From Selaginella moellendorffii (lineage: Eukaryota > Streptophyta > Lycopodiopsida > Selaginellales > Selaginellaceae): DNA of 64,000 bases. This document shows positions 11,094-20,789 of this stretch, in pieces. Under the pieces are notes generated by a model. The model did no database searches. It worked only from the letters and a program-made list of their open reading frames with translations, and was not told where the DNA came from. The stretch's first letter is position 1. The number at the start of each line of letters is the position of its first letter. The stretch lies in assembly GCF_000143415.4 (NCBI RefSeq), contig NW_003314273.1:884222-948221 (forward strand), read 5' to 3'. A program made the position numbers and the translations under genes.

Positions 11094-11519
11094 ACACCCG
11101 TCGCTTGTCAATTTGCTTTTGCAACTTTTTGACAAAGAGAGCATCTGTGCGGGCGTCCCAATGATCTGCTGACCGTGCTTCTTCGAGCAGAGGTTCAACT
11201 GCAAGGACGTTGTGGACGTCATGATCGTGGGAGAGATGGAACCAGGGGTGACAAGTTTCCTGCAAGGATGGAAGAGGTTGTTCGTGGGATGATCAGGGGT
11301 GAGCTGGGATTGCGGACAAAGGAGAAAATCTGGGAGCTTAGAGATGGTTGCAGGAAAGCCGTCAACCGCAGGACGTTTCCACCAGTGTGAAAGTCCGAAG
11401 CTCATGGTTCTTTGTGATTTCGGATCCATCTTAGGCACAAGGTATGGATTTGACTTTTCCTTTTTGCGATCTTTCGATTCTTTACGCTGCCACTTGGCAG
11501 TGAAATCGTGATCGTCCAC
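11092..11519 (-). CDS. Small basic protein, two exons, function unknown
   Basis: The first exon begins MDDHDFTAKWQRKESKDRKK and continues KSNPYLVPKMDPKSQRTMSF. A change of frame after the middle is best explained by an intron ending TCCTTGCAG. The second exon then reads ETCHPWFHLSHDHDVHNVLA, VEPLLEEARSADHWDARTDA and LFVKKLQKQIDKRRV before a stop. The second-exon frame is much more protein-like than the frame that stays open without splicing. The product would be about 110-120 residues, Lys/Arg-rich, and I cannot place it in a family. The donor site was not pinned down. Confidence 0.4.
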
Positions 11520-11567
11520 GTCCTGCTCATTTGTTCTTGCACGAGCCCTCAGTGGATCACTTTCACT

Positions 11568-12721
11568 ATGAAGTCATCGAATGCAGCACCGTGCTTCGAG
11601 ATTTGTATCGCGGTCGCAAGAAAGCACAGCCCCGGGTCTGAACGATGCTGTGGCGAGCTATATCAAGGGGTTGAAGAATAGTGGCCTCGAAGAGGGCTTG
11701 GATTCGATCAGATTCATCAATGTAAGTTTTCTTATACGTTTTTGCTTTCGTTTACTTGTGGCTTTTCAGATCGCGGCACCTATCGAGGTTGTTGGTCGCA
11801 CAGCAGAGAAGCTCAACATCAAGGAATCGACTTACCTTGGTTTGTTTGCCGATCGAACAGAGGCTAAAACTTTTCTCACTTTCATTCTTCCTACAGGATT
11901 AGATTGGGAGAAGCGAGATGCATTTGTGCGACAAGCAATCAGCAACTCGTTGGACAGAAAAATACAGTTGCATGGAGTACCTGTTGTATAGTGTGGTATG
12001 GCATCGTTTAATGCTTTCTGTTGCGGTTTGACTGACACTTCTCTCCAATGAGAACGACCGTCCTGTGAAGTTCACGGTGGGTGACTCATCGGAGCTAGAG
12101 CTAAACCCGATGCTTGCAGTGCTCAAGGCTTCTGACTTTTTGATTATTTTCTTACATTTTCTTTTCCTCAGGTGAAACTTCGCGTAATGAATTGTTGAAA
12201 GGTTTGGAAAGGGCTTACGTCGCAACCTGTAGATGCCACCGACGCGTATTTCGGTGCCAAGGTGATTGGCAATTTTGAAAACGAGTGTCTTATGACGTTT
12301 AGAATTTCAGATGGCTATATATTTTGCGTTTCTTGGAATGTATATGCAGTGGCTTGTCATTCCGTCGATAGTGGCGCTTTTCTTTTATTATAAGGAGTCT
12401 CGTTTCCTTTCGCGTTGTTGAGTTTCACTTAAATTTTTGCTGCAGACCACGAGGAACTGCTCTCCCTGTAGCCCTTTCTGTAATCAGTGCTCTTCTTGCA
12501 GTTTTGGAAAAGAAAAAATGCAGCACTGCTTACAAGGTTTGTTTGAGAATTAAACTGGTCTTGGCTTGACAAACGACGGCGGCATACAGGCAGGAAGAAT
12601 CCATGAGATGGATATCAACAAGCTGCAGAAGCAGGCATTTCAGAAGGAATGGCTGGAACAGCTGAAAAGTGCGAGGAATAATAGGATTGTTTTTGAGGGA
12701 ATCATATTCGTTCAACTTTAA
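11568..12721 (+). pseudogene. Anoctamin-like (TMEM16) gene, truncated and frameshifted
   Basis: Pieces in order match the N-terminal third of plant anoctamin-like proteins (At1g73020 type). They are FEICIAVARKHS, then one frame over SYIKGLKNSGLEE, IAAPIEVVGRTAEKLNI, KFTVGDSSELELNPMLAVL, RNELLKGLERAYV and YFGAK. The first membrane helix follows (MAIYFAFLGMYMQWLVIP) and then the diagnostic QFWKRKNAALLTR after an intron end. Exon 1 changes frame near 11,635, several exon joins do not keep phase, and the remaining membrane helices with the Ca-binding and scramblase parts are missing. After a last open stretch (DINKLQKQAFQKEWLEQLK) the sequence stops. The duplicated BTB segment begins 130 bp later. 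Intact family members are predicted Ca-activated channels or lipid scramblases. Confidence 0.7.
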
Positions 12722-12852
12722 ACATGTACCTTTCTTATAAAATTCTGCCTGACACTTTTCAAAGTTATTATTGTCAAAAGTGAAGGTAATTAGTCGAATA
12801 AAATCTTTACATTTTCATCAGTAGTTGCTTTGTTAAGACAACCAGTTTAATT

Positions 12853-13389
12853 ATGGTCACTCCATCGAGCACACGGCATTGTCCTGTAGAAACTTGTAGA
12901 ACTTGCTCCCTCTCAAACTTCGTCGTGATCTAGGCCACAAAACCATCGTTTTCCAAGGTCTTGTTCGAAGTTGACGCTTGCAAATCCGAGCACAGTGGAG
13001 CCGTGATGATCCCGGAGCTCCTCAACCACAGCCAACTCGAGAACTTCAACGAGTTTCTCTACAGCGCTCGAATCAGCGACGACAAAAACTCGGCGTCTCT
13101 TCTCGTCGCGGCAGACAAGTATGACATCCCAGCTCTGACCAGAACTTGCAAGGAGTATCTTACGAGCAGTGTAACTTCTTCCAATGCGCTGGAGATGCTC
13201 GAACTCGAAAGTTCTGCCGAGGCTCTCAAAGAATCGGCGGTGAAGACAGTGATCGACGGTTACCAAACGATACTTTTCTCCAAAGAGTACGAAGAGTTTG
13301 CGTTGAGATCTTCCATGGTGGCTCTGGAGATCTCCAGAGCTGTTATAAGCCACCTTTCAAGTTTGAGAAAAGAAATAGACAAGCTATGA
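12853..13389 (+). pseudogene. Truncated second copy of the BTB gene
   Basis: Nearly identical to 7,893-8,443. It begins inside exon 2 and has no start codon, CxxC exon or first half of the BTB fold. A base is lost in CCATCGAG (CCATTCGAG in the intact gene), and the exon-2 splice donor CCTGGTAG has become CCTGTAG. In the last exon two small in-frame deletions (the codons after ISDD, and in the LELATLC region) keep an open frame to the same EIDKL end. It probably makes no protein. It is followed, convergently, by the complete QCR8 gene. Confidence 0.85.
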
Positions 13390-13489
13390 AGTTTGGCAAA
13401 GTTCCAAATTGTTCTATTGTCCAAAAGCTCTCCTTTTATTGCCAAAAGAAAGAGTACCTTCTTCCAAATTTTCCAGCCAAATTCCAATC

Positions 13490-13801
13490 CTAGTCGCGGT
13501 GAGAGAGCTCCCTCTGATGCACGGAGTGCTTGCAAAACCTACACTCAAGAAATAAGAAGCTCAACCAAGGGAAGAAATCCCCAAAATCAGGCAAAGTTTA
13601 CCACACGGGGCCGTAGAATCCCACGGCGACGAGCACGCCATAGTGCCAGTTCTCAAGCTTGTGCTTGATCTTCTCCGGGAGATCCTTCCACAGCCCCGGC
13701 ATTATCTTGAGGTGATTCGGGGACAGCGTGTAGACCACCTCTCGCAGTCGCACTGCCACGATCCCTGGATTCGCTCCCAGCGCCTTTCCACCGCCCCCCA
13801 T
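13490..13801 (-). CDS. QCR8: Cytochrome bc1 complex subunit 8 (QCR8 / ubiquinone-binding)
   Basis: Two exons encode about 82 residues. Exon 1 runs MGGGGKALGANPGIVAVRL, REVVYTLSPNHLKIMPGLWK, DLPEKIKHKLENWHYGVLVA, VGFYGPV. Exon 2 adds FCKHSVHQRELSHRD. The block YTLSPxxxKIMPGLWKDLPEKIxHK is the signature of plant QCR8, a small subunit of mitochondrial respiratory complex III with one membrane helix near cytochrome b. The ATG at 13,801 is chosen because the sequence after it starts the conserved protein; an open stretch upstream lacks a better ATG. The normal C-terminus is HRY or HRF; this copy has HRD, while the truncated copy at 8.6 kb has HRY. The gene ends about 100 bp from the convergent BTB remnant. 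Confidence 0.85.
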
Positions 13802-13953
13802 GTCGCTCTTCTCTCGCAAACCCTTGCCCTAGATCAACAAGGCCAGAGCTCGATTCTCGCGATAGTCGTTTGGCAAAACGGGGAGATCCGACGGCTTAGG
13901 TTTTGCCACGCATAAAAGAATCTCTTAAAAAAAGGAAAAGGCATTAGAGTAAC

Positions 13954-13960
13954 TATAAAA
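13954..13960 (+). promoter_or_regulatory. TATA box of the kinase-like gene
   Basis: TATAAAA lies 34 bp upstream of the ATG at 13,994. A normal TATA-to-start-site distance would place transcription start almost at the ATG, giving a very short leader. Confidence 0.4.
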
Positions 13961-13993
13961 GGGCGGCTCAACACTTTGGCAACCCTAAATCAA

Positions 13994-14791
13994 ATGGAGA
14001 AGTATGAGGTTGTGCCCAGCTCTGGATTGCCTTTGGTAAGAGCTTTGAACAACAACAAGATCTTCTGTTGTAGGACAGTCAGTGTGACAGGTGATAATCA
14101 AGAATTCTGGGAACTGAGGAATGAGATTCGGATCTTGACACTTCTCAAGGGCACTCCTGGGGTGATGGAGTTGATGGAAGTTGTAAGAGAACCCACACGC
14201 TGGCACTTGATAATGGAACCTTGTGAGGATCATTTGTATGAGCGTCTTAAATCGCAGGGGAAAATGGGCGAGAGAGAAGCTGCCCTTTTAATTCACAAAA
14301 TGGCGGGGGTATTACACCGTATGCACTTCCTTGGGATTTTTAGGTACAATGAGATTCTTGTCAAGGGAGAAGACTTAGATGATGTGAGATTCTCTGGTTT
14401 TGATGATAGCATTGTGTTAAGACGTAATTATCGAGAAGAAATTACTGTAGATATTAGATGGTTGGGGTATGTTTTAATTCTTCTATTGACCAACATCTGG
14501 TTAGAGGACCAGCCACGTTCTTTTAACTGGCGGATTATGGTTCCACCAGGGGCAGCAAAACTGATCCAAAGCATGTTAGATGATCGTCATTTAACAGCAG
14601 CACAAGTGAAGAATCATCCATGGGTGCTAAAGTACGTGGAAAAGGAAAGTATGTTATCACAGTGGAAAGATTTTATTTACCTTACATTCAAGAGGCTTAA
14701 AATCCATTATCTAACTCCTGGAGAAATTTGTAAAGCTATAGTGTTTTATTGTATACTTTTATGGATGCAGAAAACCTTCTTCTGCCTTTAA
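13994..14791 (+). CDS. Degenerate, intronless protein kinase-like protein
   Basis: A single open frame of 265 codons. It matches the CDPK/PEP-carboxylase-kinase style of fold: NEIRILTLLKGTPGVMELME, then WHLIMEPCEDHLYERLKSQG, REAALLIHKMAGVLHRMHFL, and near the end AAKLIQSMLDDRHLTAAQVK with NHPWVLKYV. Key catalytic elements are lost. There is no glycine-rich loop, the HRD position reads GIFRYNEILV, and the DFG position reads FSGFDDSIV. It is therefore a pseudokinase or decaying retrocopy. After the kinase-like end it runs into a hydrophobic tail (ICKAIVFYCILLWMQKTF). The lack of introns among intron-rich neighbours suggests origin by reverse transcription; the open frame argues it is either recent or maintained. 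Confidence 0.65.
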   Translation: MEKYEVVPSSGLPLVRALNNNKIFCCRTVSVTGDNQEFWELRNEIRILTLLKGTPGVMELMEVVREPTRWHLIMEPCEDHLYERLKSQGKMGEREAALLIHKMAGVLHRMHFLGIFRYNEILVKGEDLDDVRFSGFDDSIVLRRNYREEITVDIRWLGYVLILLLTNIWLEDQPRSFNWRIMVPPGAAKLIQSMLDDRHLTAAQVKNHPWVLKYVEKESMLSQWKDFIYLTFKRLKIHYLTPGEICKAIVFYCILLWMQKTFFCL

Positions 14792-14799
14792 GTTACATA

Positions 14800-15099
14800 A
14801 AGTTGCAAATAAAATTTAAAGAAAGAAAGATTCTAAGTAAAAGTCCCTATATCATCATGGCATTGTTTTCAAGCTTGGTTTTGAGCTGGGCAACACAAAT
14901 TTTGTCCGGCAATCATCCATAGTGAGCCTCAGGTTTTGAACATTTGAAATCCTCCAGCTGTTAAAAGTGTTTTATCTTCAACTTACATTCAGATTCTTCA
15001 TGGTTAGGCTTGTTGCAATAACCACAAGACTTGCTCTATACTCCATGCTCCATAAGTGATCAACTCCTTACTCCTGGCACCTTGCTCCAAAGGTTCTGA
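14800..15099. other. Intergenic, nothing recognised
   Basis: About 300 bases between the kinase-like frame and the convergent gene fragment. I see no open frame, RNA gene or repeat here. Confidence 0.5.
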
Positions 15100-15394
15100 C
15101 TACACAATTTGATTTCTCTTGGAACCCTTGCTCGTCTTTAGCTTTGGTGGCTTCTTCTCTCTCCCAGGTGTCTTTGCCACGGCCTTTCTCTCAGTCTTCA
15201 TCCACGTCTTCTACTATCAATCTCTCTATCCTGCAAGTGTTCACTTTTCGTCACTTCCACGTTGGTCACGTCCAAATGCTTGCGAATGTCCTTCAAACAA
15301 AAAATCACTCATTCGAGAACATGAAACGATGATAAACGAACGAGAAATAGGTCTTCTTATAACCTGCTCTGGATCGAGGGGCCCGAGTTAGGAA
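15100..15394 (-). pseudogene. 3' fragment of a lysine-rich protein gene
   Basis: Minus-strand pieces with good splice signals read GPLDPEQ, then after a GTTATA..TTGAAG intron DIRKHLDVTNVEVTK, and after a second short intron TWMKTERKAVAKTPGREKKP followed by PKLKTSKGSKRNQIV and a stop. The composition suggests the C-terminus of a nuclear, basic protein. No upstream part exists: the intact F-box gene lies immediately beyond. I take it as a truncated gene remnant of unknown family. Confidence 0.35.
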
Positions 15395-15447
15395 AAATCT
15401 GACATTATATATTTAATCTCGTTTTGTAAAAACACAAAATGAAATTC

Positions 15448-16437
15448 TCAAACAGCTTTTGCTGTATTCAAAGTGAAGTATCTCTTTGAATCTTTAAGAA
15501 CTTCAAACTCCTCACCATTAGAGTATTCAATCACACGGCAACATGACCCTGTAGTCGAACTTCTCTCATATAAGCTCAAGTAAATCTTGCCCTCCACTGA
15601 TTTAACCTCCAATAGTTCCGTGTTGTGCTCGTATGAAACCTCTCCTAAGAGTCTCATTTCATAATCCTCAAATACCACAATCTCAAAGATTTCTGCGACT
15701 TGTTTGTCATCCGTAGACTTCGTTCTAACCAACACCAAATTCTCCCCTTTCTCTTCCAACCACATCATTGTTCCTGGTTTTCCCAAATCAGTCTTTAGTG
15801 TTTGAAACCGGCCACCCTCCTGAAGTCTATAACATACTAATGCCATCTTGAAGAGATTCAAGGCAAAGCAAACATTCCCTTTCACAACTGGACATGCAAT
15901 AGGATCACCCTCGTCAATCTCAACCCACTTCTCTGGATCTTTGGAAGAATATTGCTTAACATAATACCAAAAAACCAACACCTTCATCTCGTTCTCGCCT
16001 TTCCACACAGCAAAGTCAGGCGTTTTAACACTATACGTCTCCAAATATAGTGGTGGAAAAATCCATGAAATAGTGCCCGATGAGCTACATAATACTATAT
16101 GCCATTTATCTTCGCTCCCATTACACTTTGACATCAAAATATTTTGGTTTTGTACTGCCGCTACCACCCTCACATTGTGTCCCGTGATCTCACATCTATC
16201 TATCGTGCTTACTTCATCGCAAAGCATAAGGTCTTTGAACTCGAAAAGTCCACCACCAGGGATGAAAGAAACCTTTGCTGTATTGTGATCAAGTAGTATG
16301 AGACGATGTTGGATCCTAATTGCTTCTCTCCATACTAAATTTAAACGACTTGCAATCACTTTATCAGCATAAGAGAGTTTGCAAATGATATGCTGAACAA
16401 CTATATCATCTAGCAATCCTGGAATGAGAACACCCAT
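15448..16437 (-). CDS. Intronless F-box protein
   Basis: One exon of 329 codons. The N-terminus holds an F-box: LIPGLLDDIVVQHIICKLSY, ADKVIASRLNLVWREAIR (residues about 4-42), with the LP..L...I..kL pattern and the conserved W. The remainder is beta-rich, as in the associated substrate domains of plant F-box proteins (for example IVLCSSSGTISWIFPPLY and GNVCFALNLFKMALVCYRL), but no clear Kelch or LRR units are seen. F-box proteins link substrates to SCF (SKP1-CUL1) ubiquitin ligases. The ATG lies three bases inside a telo-box-like AAACCCTAG. No introns and a solitary location are typical of the fast-evolving plant F-box family. Confidence 0.8.
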   Translation of the reverse strand: MGVLIPGLLDDIVVQHIICKLSYADKVIASRLNLVWREAIRIQHRLILLDHNTAKVSFIPGGGLFEFKDLMLCDEVSTIDRCEITGHNVRVVAAVQNQNILMSKCNGSEDKWHIVLCSSSGTISWIFPPLYLETYSVKTPDFAVWKGENEMKVLVFWYYVKQYSSKDPEKWVEIDEGDPIACPVVKGNVCFALNLFKMALVCYRLQEGGRFQTLKTDLGKPGTMMWLEEKGENLVLVRTKSTDDKQVAEIFEIVVFEDYEMRLLGEVSYEHNTELLEVKSVEGKIYLSLYERSSTTGSCCRVIEYSNGEEFEVLKDSKRYFTLNTAKAV

Positions 16438-16439
16438 CT

Positions 16440-16448
16440 AAACCCTAG
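16440..16448 (-). promoter_or_regulatory. Telo-box at the F-box gene start
   Basis: AAACCCTAG on the plus strand (CTAGGGTTT in the direction of the gene) lies directly upstream of the ATG at 16,437. Confidence 0.45.
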
Positions 16449-16553
16449 TCAGTTTTTTTTCCTTTTCTTCCTTCATATAAGCAGATATCTTCAAATTACC
16501 TTTTAGCTTACACCAGTTGAAACATCTATCACCTTTAGCTTAAAACCAACTGA

Positions 16554-18044
16554 TCAGCAGCGTCTAGATTTGAGCGCTTGGAAGCGAGCAGTCAGATCGT
16601 CGTGATCGTCCGGGCTGGAGCCGCCGTGATCACGGAAAAGCTCGCTGTGGGAATGCCTGGTGCGACCATTGAAGCTGGAAACTGGCGAGTCATCGACCTC
16701 GTTGGCGGCACCAGACAAGTAGTCACGGAGCTTGTATGATCTTGGGCTAGTTTCTTCGTCACACGGCACCGTGTTCAGGATTTGCTCCGAGAGTCCCTGG
16801 AGCACCTGTCTCGTTGCCAGATTTGCCACGGCTCGGGCAGCAGCAGCAGCTTGCTCGGCCGAGTCCGCCGCCGCTTGAGCCGCGGCGGCGACGTCCTTGT
16901 AAGCTGGAGTGCCCGGACCGTTCATGGTGGAGTGAGCGTGGTTCTCCTGAGGAAACGAACTGCGCGGAGTTATCGACGCTCTTGAGTTGACAAACATGGA
17001 AGAATTGGTGAATGTCGAAGCTTTGGTGTTCATGACAGGCTTTGGAGGAGGATCGGAGCGAGGCCGAGGCATCTCGGTGGCCGACTGGAACTTGTGAGGA
17101 CCATCCTGTGGAGAGAAACGTTGTTTCAGTGCTAAGAGGTGAATGTAAAACTTACGAGAAGGTCCTCGGGCTGGCTTAGAAGGTCGGCCTCAGTGTCCCT
17201 GGGGTCCCAGACCACACCATATTCCGTAGCTATTTCTTTGAGCACCTTTAGTTTCGTCTCTCCGGACGGAGCTCGGACGGACATTTTCTCGATTATCTGG
17301 AGCAGAAAAACTAAATTGTTGTCAGAAATTCAAAACAGAAAGAACAAAGGAAATTGATCCAGACCCTCCGGCTAACACCACAAGTCGGCCTCAGCTCAGC
17401 AGCAGCAGCAACAAACTCCTTCCCGTACTTGAGAGCAAAACACGATTTTATATCAGCGAGCTCGGGTAGATCAGCACACCTTGCTGCTGCAAAGATCAAA
17501 CTTGCGATGGATTCCTTCAAGTCGGCCGGACATGTCCTGCATCAAAATAGTTGATCTCAGTTTTTCATTCGAGACTAAAAGATAGAACTTCTTTTCCTTT
17601 GTTCTTCACTCTTTTGATCAAACTACTTACTTCTGGCCATCGATCACTGGCAAACGCACTACAATGAGCTCAGCGAAAAGCTCCACCATATCATACGCGT
17701 CCATGATGTTTTGCTCTCTGATAACATGCTCTACCTGGTGGAAACAAAGCTTAGAAGATGGGAATATATTGGAGAATACCCACCCGGATGCGAGCGCTAG
17801 GTTCCTGGCCAGTCCCCAACATCTGTGCAATGTCGCGCCGCATTTGCTTCACCTGGATGTCCCTCTTGTTCCTCAAGAGCTTGATCCGAGACGTCGCAAG
17901 CTTGAGGAGCGTTTTGCTGCCATGGATCGATCAATAGGGATGAGAAAATAAAAAAAGAAGTGAGAAGCAGGACAGCGATCAATCGATCGAAGAGGGCCGG
18001 CGACGCGCTTACCATTTCGAAGATTTGAAACCCTTGCCCAGCAT
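16554..18044 (-). CDS. IST1-like protein (ESCRT-III associated)
   Basis: Six or so exons. The start MLGKGFKSSKW (ATG at 18,044) is the usual IST1-like beginning. The IST1 helical domain follows: LATSRIKLLRNKRDIQVKQM, RRDIAQMLGTGQEPSARIR, then VEHVIREQNIMDAYDMVELF, ESIASLIFAAARCADLPEL and IKSCFALKYGKEFVAAAAE. The last exon (about 172 codons) is low-complexity, with PRPRSDPPPKP and AAAAAQAADSAEQ-like tracts and the C-terminal part SPDDHDDLTARFQALKSRR, which may hold a MIT-interacting motif. IST1 regulates VPS4 and ESCRT-III in multivesicular body formation and cytokinesis. It starts about 140 bp from the PPR gene on the other strand, so the two share a divergent promoter region. Confidence 0.85.
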
Positions 18045-18179
18045 TGCTCTGCGCTCTCGCTCTCTCCTTCGCACACTTCAAAACAATAGGCCGTTAAAGA
18101 GGTGGACATTCCGGAGTGGAATAGGCAGCGTCGCCCGTACATTCTGGGACGGAATGGCGGAGGGACTGGTTCTCTCGGA

Positions 18180-19961
18180 ATGAGCCTTGGCGATGTTATC
18201 AGGCGGTGTGGGAGGGCCAAGGATCTAGCAGTCGCGAGAGAAATCCACGCGAGTGTTTCGCCGATCGGTCTGCGGCACGAGACTCGCCTGTGCAATCAGA
18301 TGATTCAGATGTTTGGGAGCTGTGGGAGTCTGGATGATGCGAGGTTGGTGTTTGATGGAATCGCCAGCCCCAATCTATTCTCTTGGAACAATCTCCTGGC
18401 CGCGATTGCCAAGAACTCCAGCGCCCGCGAGGCGGCAGATTTCTTCGAGAAAATGCCGACGAGAGATGCCGTGTCGTGGAATTCTCTCCTCGGAGCTTTT
18501 GCCGCCGTAAGGGATTTCGGGACTTTCGAAGGGCTTCTCGATAGAATGCCACAGTGGGATTCTTTCTCTTGTAATCTCCGGTTGAAAGCTTTGCTAGATC
18601 GACAGGATTTCGAGGCCGCGACGAAATTCTACGATTCGATGCCTTGCAGGGATGAAATCTCGCTCAACACAATGATCGCTGCTTACACTCGAATCGCGGA
18701 TGCGAAAGCCGCCAAGAACATCTTCGAATGCTCCCCTGCTCGCGACTCCTCGACATGGAATGCGATGCTCCACGCGCTCACCGCGAGCAAGCAATCGATC
18801 GCCGCGGGCGAGCTCCTGGAAAAGATGCCGCAAAGGAGCATCGAATCGTGGACGGTTCTTCTCCATCTCTACGAACAAACTGGGGACTTTCGAGGCTCCA
18901 AGTCAATCTACGAAAATCTCCCCTACACCGACGTCATCGCATCGACTGCCATGATCAGAGTCGCGGCGCGGACGGGAAATCTCGATCACGCGAAAGAGTT
19001 GTTCGATCAAATTTCTTCACGCGATCACATTTTGTGGACAGTGCTCTTGGGTGAGCTAGCTCGACAGCAAGAAATAGAATATGCCTATGCCATGTTTCAA
19101 AAGATGCCTCAATGGGACAATGTATCGTGGAATTCTATGCTTGTGGCATATGCCGAGATTGGGCAAATTCAAAATGCGGAAATATTGTACAGAAAGATTC
19201 CTTTTCCAGATGTTTTTTCCGCTAGCATCATGGTAAATCTTTACGGACAGGTAAATTTACCGTGGAAGGCTGAGGGTTTGTTTCTGGCTACGTGTGTGAG
19301 AAATGCAGTGGTGTGGACGGCTTTACTAGCGGCATTTACCTATTCCAGGCATTTAGAGAAGGTAAAGTTTCTATTTACACGAATGCCTTGTTGGAACATG
19401 GTGGCATGGACGGGTGTGATGGTCGCTCACGCGTCTGTCGGTGAGCTATCGACGGCTAGGATGGTGTTTGATGACATCCCTGAGGTGGATATGCCCGCCT
19501 GGAATGCTTTGATAGCAGCATATGCCTTGAAAGGGCATTTGTCTCAGGTGGTCGAGCTCTCCAATTGCGCGAGCTTGGAAGGGATGATAGCCGACGAGGC
19601 CACGTTTAGCAGCATTCTCTCTTGCTTTAGGGTTTGTGGATCGGTCGAGGAGGGCCGGTGGTGGTTCCTGGTGATGGTGTCGGATCACCGATTGAGGGCT
19701 GGAATGGAGCATTACTTGTGTATGATCGATATTCTGGGGCGCGCGGGGGAGCTAGCGAAGGCGGAGGAGCTGATCCAGAGCATGCCATTCCAGCCGGACG
19801 CCGTGGCGTGGAAGATTTTGGCCAATGCGTGCAAGATCCACCGGGAAATCGAGCGGGGCAAGCAATCCGGGGAGGCGGCGCTGGCGCTGGATCCAGATCA
19901 GGTGTCGCCCTATGTGATTCTGGCGAACAACTACAGGGAAAAGGGAGGAATGTGTGACTAG
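18180..19961 (+). CDS. Intronless PPR protein, PLS class with partial E domain
   Basis: A single exon of 593 codons from the ATG at 18,180 (MSLGDVIRRCGRAKDLAVAR); the frame is open upstream but has no ATG. Roughly fifteen tandem PPR units are visible, with recurring forms such as FEKMPTRDAVSWNSLL, FDQISSRDHILWTVLL and FQKMPQWDNVSWNSML. The C-terminus has an E-like region: HYLCMIDILGRAGELAKAEE, LIQSMPFQPDAVAWKILANA, LDPDQVSPYVILANNY. It ends there, with no E+ or DYW domain. PLS-class PPR proteins bind single-stranded organellar RNA, usually to guide C-to-U editing, so an editing factor that borrows a DYW partner is likely. A clear N-terminal targeting peptide is not obvious. The stop is 76 bp before the SEC3 start. 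Confidence 0.85.
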   Translation: MSLGDVIRRCGRAKDLAVAREIHASVSPIGLRHETRLCNQMIQMFGSCGSLDDARLVFDGIASPNLFSWNNLLAAIAKNSSAREAADFFEKMPTRDAVSWNSLLGAFAAVRDFGTFEGLLDRMPQWDSFSCNLRLKALLDRQDFEAATKFYDSMPCRDEISLNTMIAAYTRIADAKAAKNIFECSPARDSSTWNAMLHALTASKQSIAAGELLEKMPQRSIESWTVLLHLYEQTGDFRGSKSIYENLPYTDVIASTAMIRVAARTGNLDHAKELFDQISSRDHILWTVLLGELARQQEIEYAYAMFQKMPQWDNVSWNSMLVAYAEIGQIQNAEILYRKIPFPDVFSASIMVNLYGQVNLPWKAEGLFLATCVRNAVVWTALLAAFTYSRHLEKVKFLFTRMPCWNMVAWTGVMVAHASVGELSTARMVFDDIPEVDMPAWNALIAAYALKGHLSQVVELSNCASLEGMIADEATFSSILSCFRVCGSVEEGRWWFLVMVSDHRLRAGMEHYLCMIDILGRAGELAKAEELIQSMPFQPDAVAWKILANACKIHREIERGKQSGEAALALDPDQVSPYVILANNYREKGGMCD

Positions 19962-20037
19962 GGTTTATAGAATGGGACTCCCATCGCTGGGCGCTGCGGC
20001 ATTGATGTAGAGCGAGGAGAAGCTCCATCCAGGCACA

Positions 20038-20757
20038 ATGGTGAAGGCACTCACAGAGGAGGAGAAGCTCCACAAATTGGTGGAAGCAGTGTTCCAGGAT
20101 TCGGACAACGATGTCACTGTGGCATTCAAGGTCACAAAGAGCCAGTCGGCCTGGGGAGCTCTCTCGCGTTCCACTAGCAAGCCTCGAGTGCTTGCGATCA
20201 CTTGTAAGTAATGGTGTTTGTCTTCTCAAGTTGGTAACTCCTCTCGTATCAATGCAGGCAAGCGCTCACCCACGACCCAGAAGTTCAAGGTCACTCTTCA
20301 TGTTCTCAAGTATAGCTCCTCTGGGTTTCAGGCAAGAATTGTGGTGGTGATAGCAATGTTTGGTCTCACTTTTTCTTTGGTTTTTTTCTTTTGAAGAGGG
20401 CTAAGCTATACAAAATGAAGCATCTGTCCAGGGTGGAAGTTGTTCCCAGCGACAGCACCGGTTGCACATTTGTTCTGGTACGTGTTTTCATTTTTTTCTT
20501 TCGTTACTGATAGATACTGTTCTCCAGGGTTTTGACAACTTGAAGATCCAGAATGTAGCTCCTCCTCAATGGACGATGCGAAACGTAGACGAGAGGTAGG
20601 CATCGCTTTTGAAAAACACTTCTTTTAGTTATTGCATGGCGTGGCGTACAGGAATCGCTTCCTCACAACCGTTATACGACTTTGTAAGGAAAACCTCGGT
20701 CGTATACCGAAGATTGTGGGCATGGACGTGGTAGAAATGGCGTTATGGGAACAGGTA

Positions 20758-20789
<32 letters not shown>

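Noticed and set aside
12961-13389. BTB copy considered as a functional short gene
   Set aside because: No ATG, half of the BTB fold lost, upstream exon frameshifted and splice donor destroyed.
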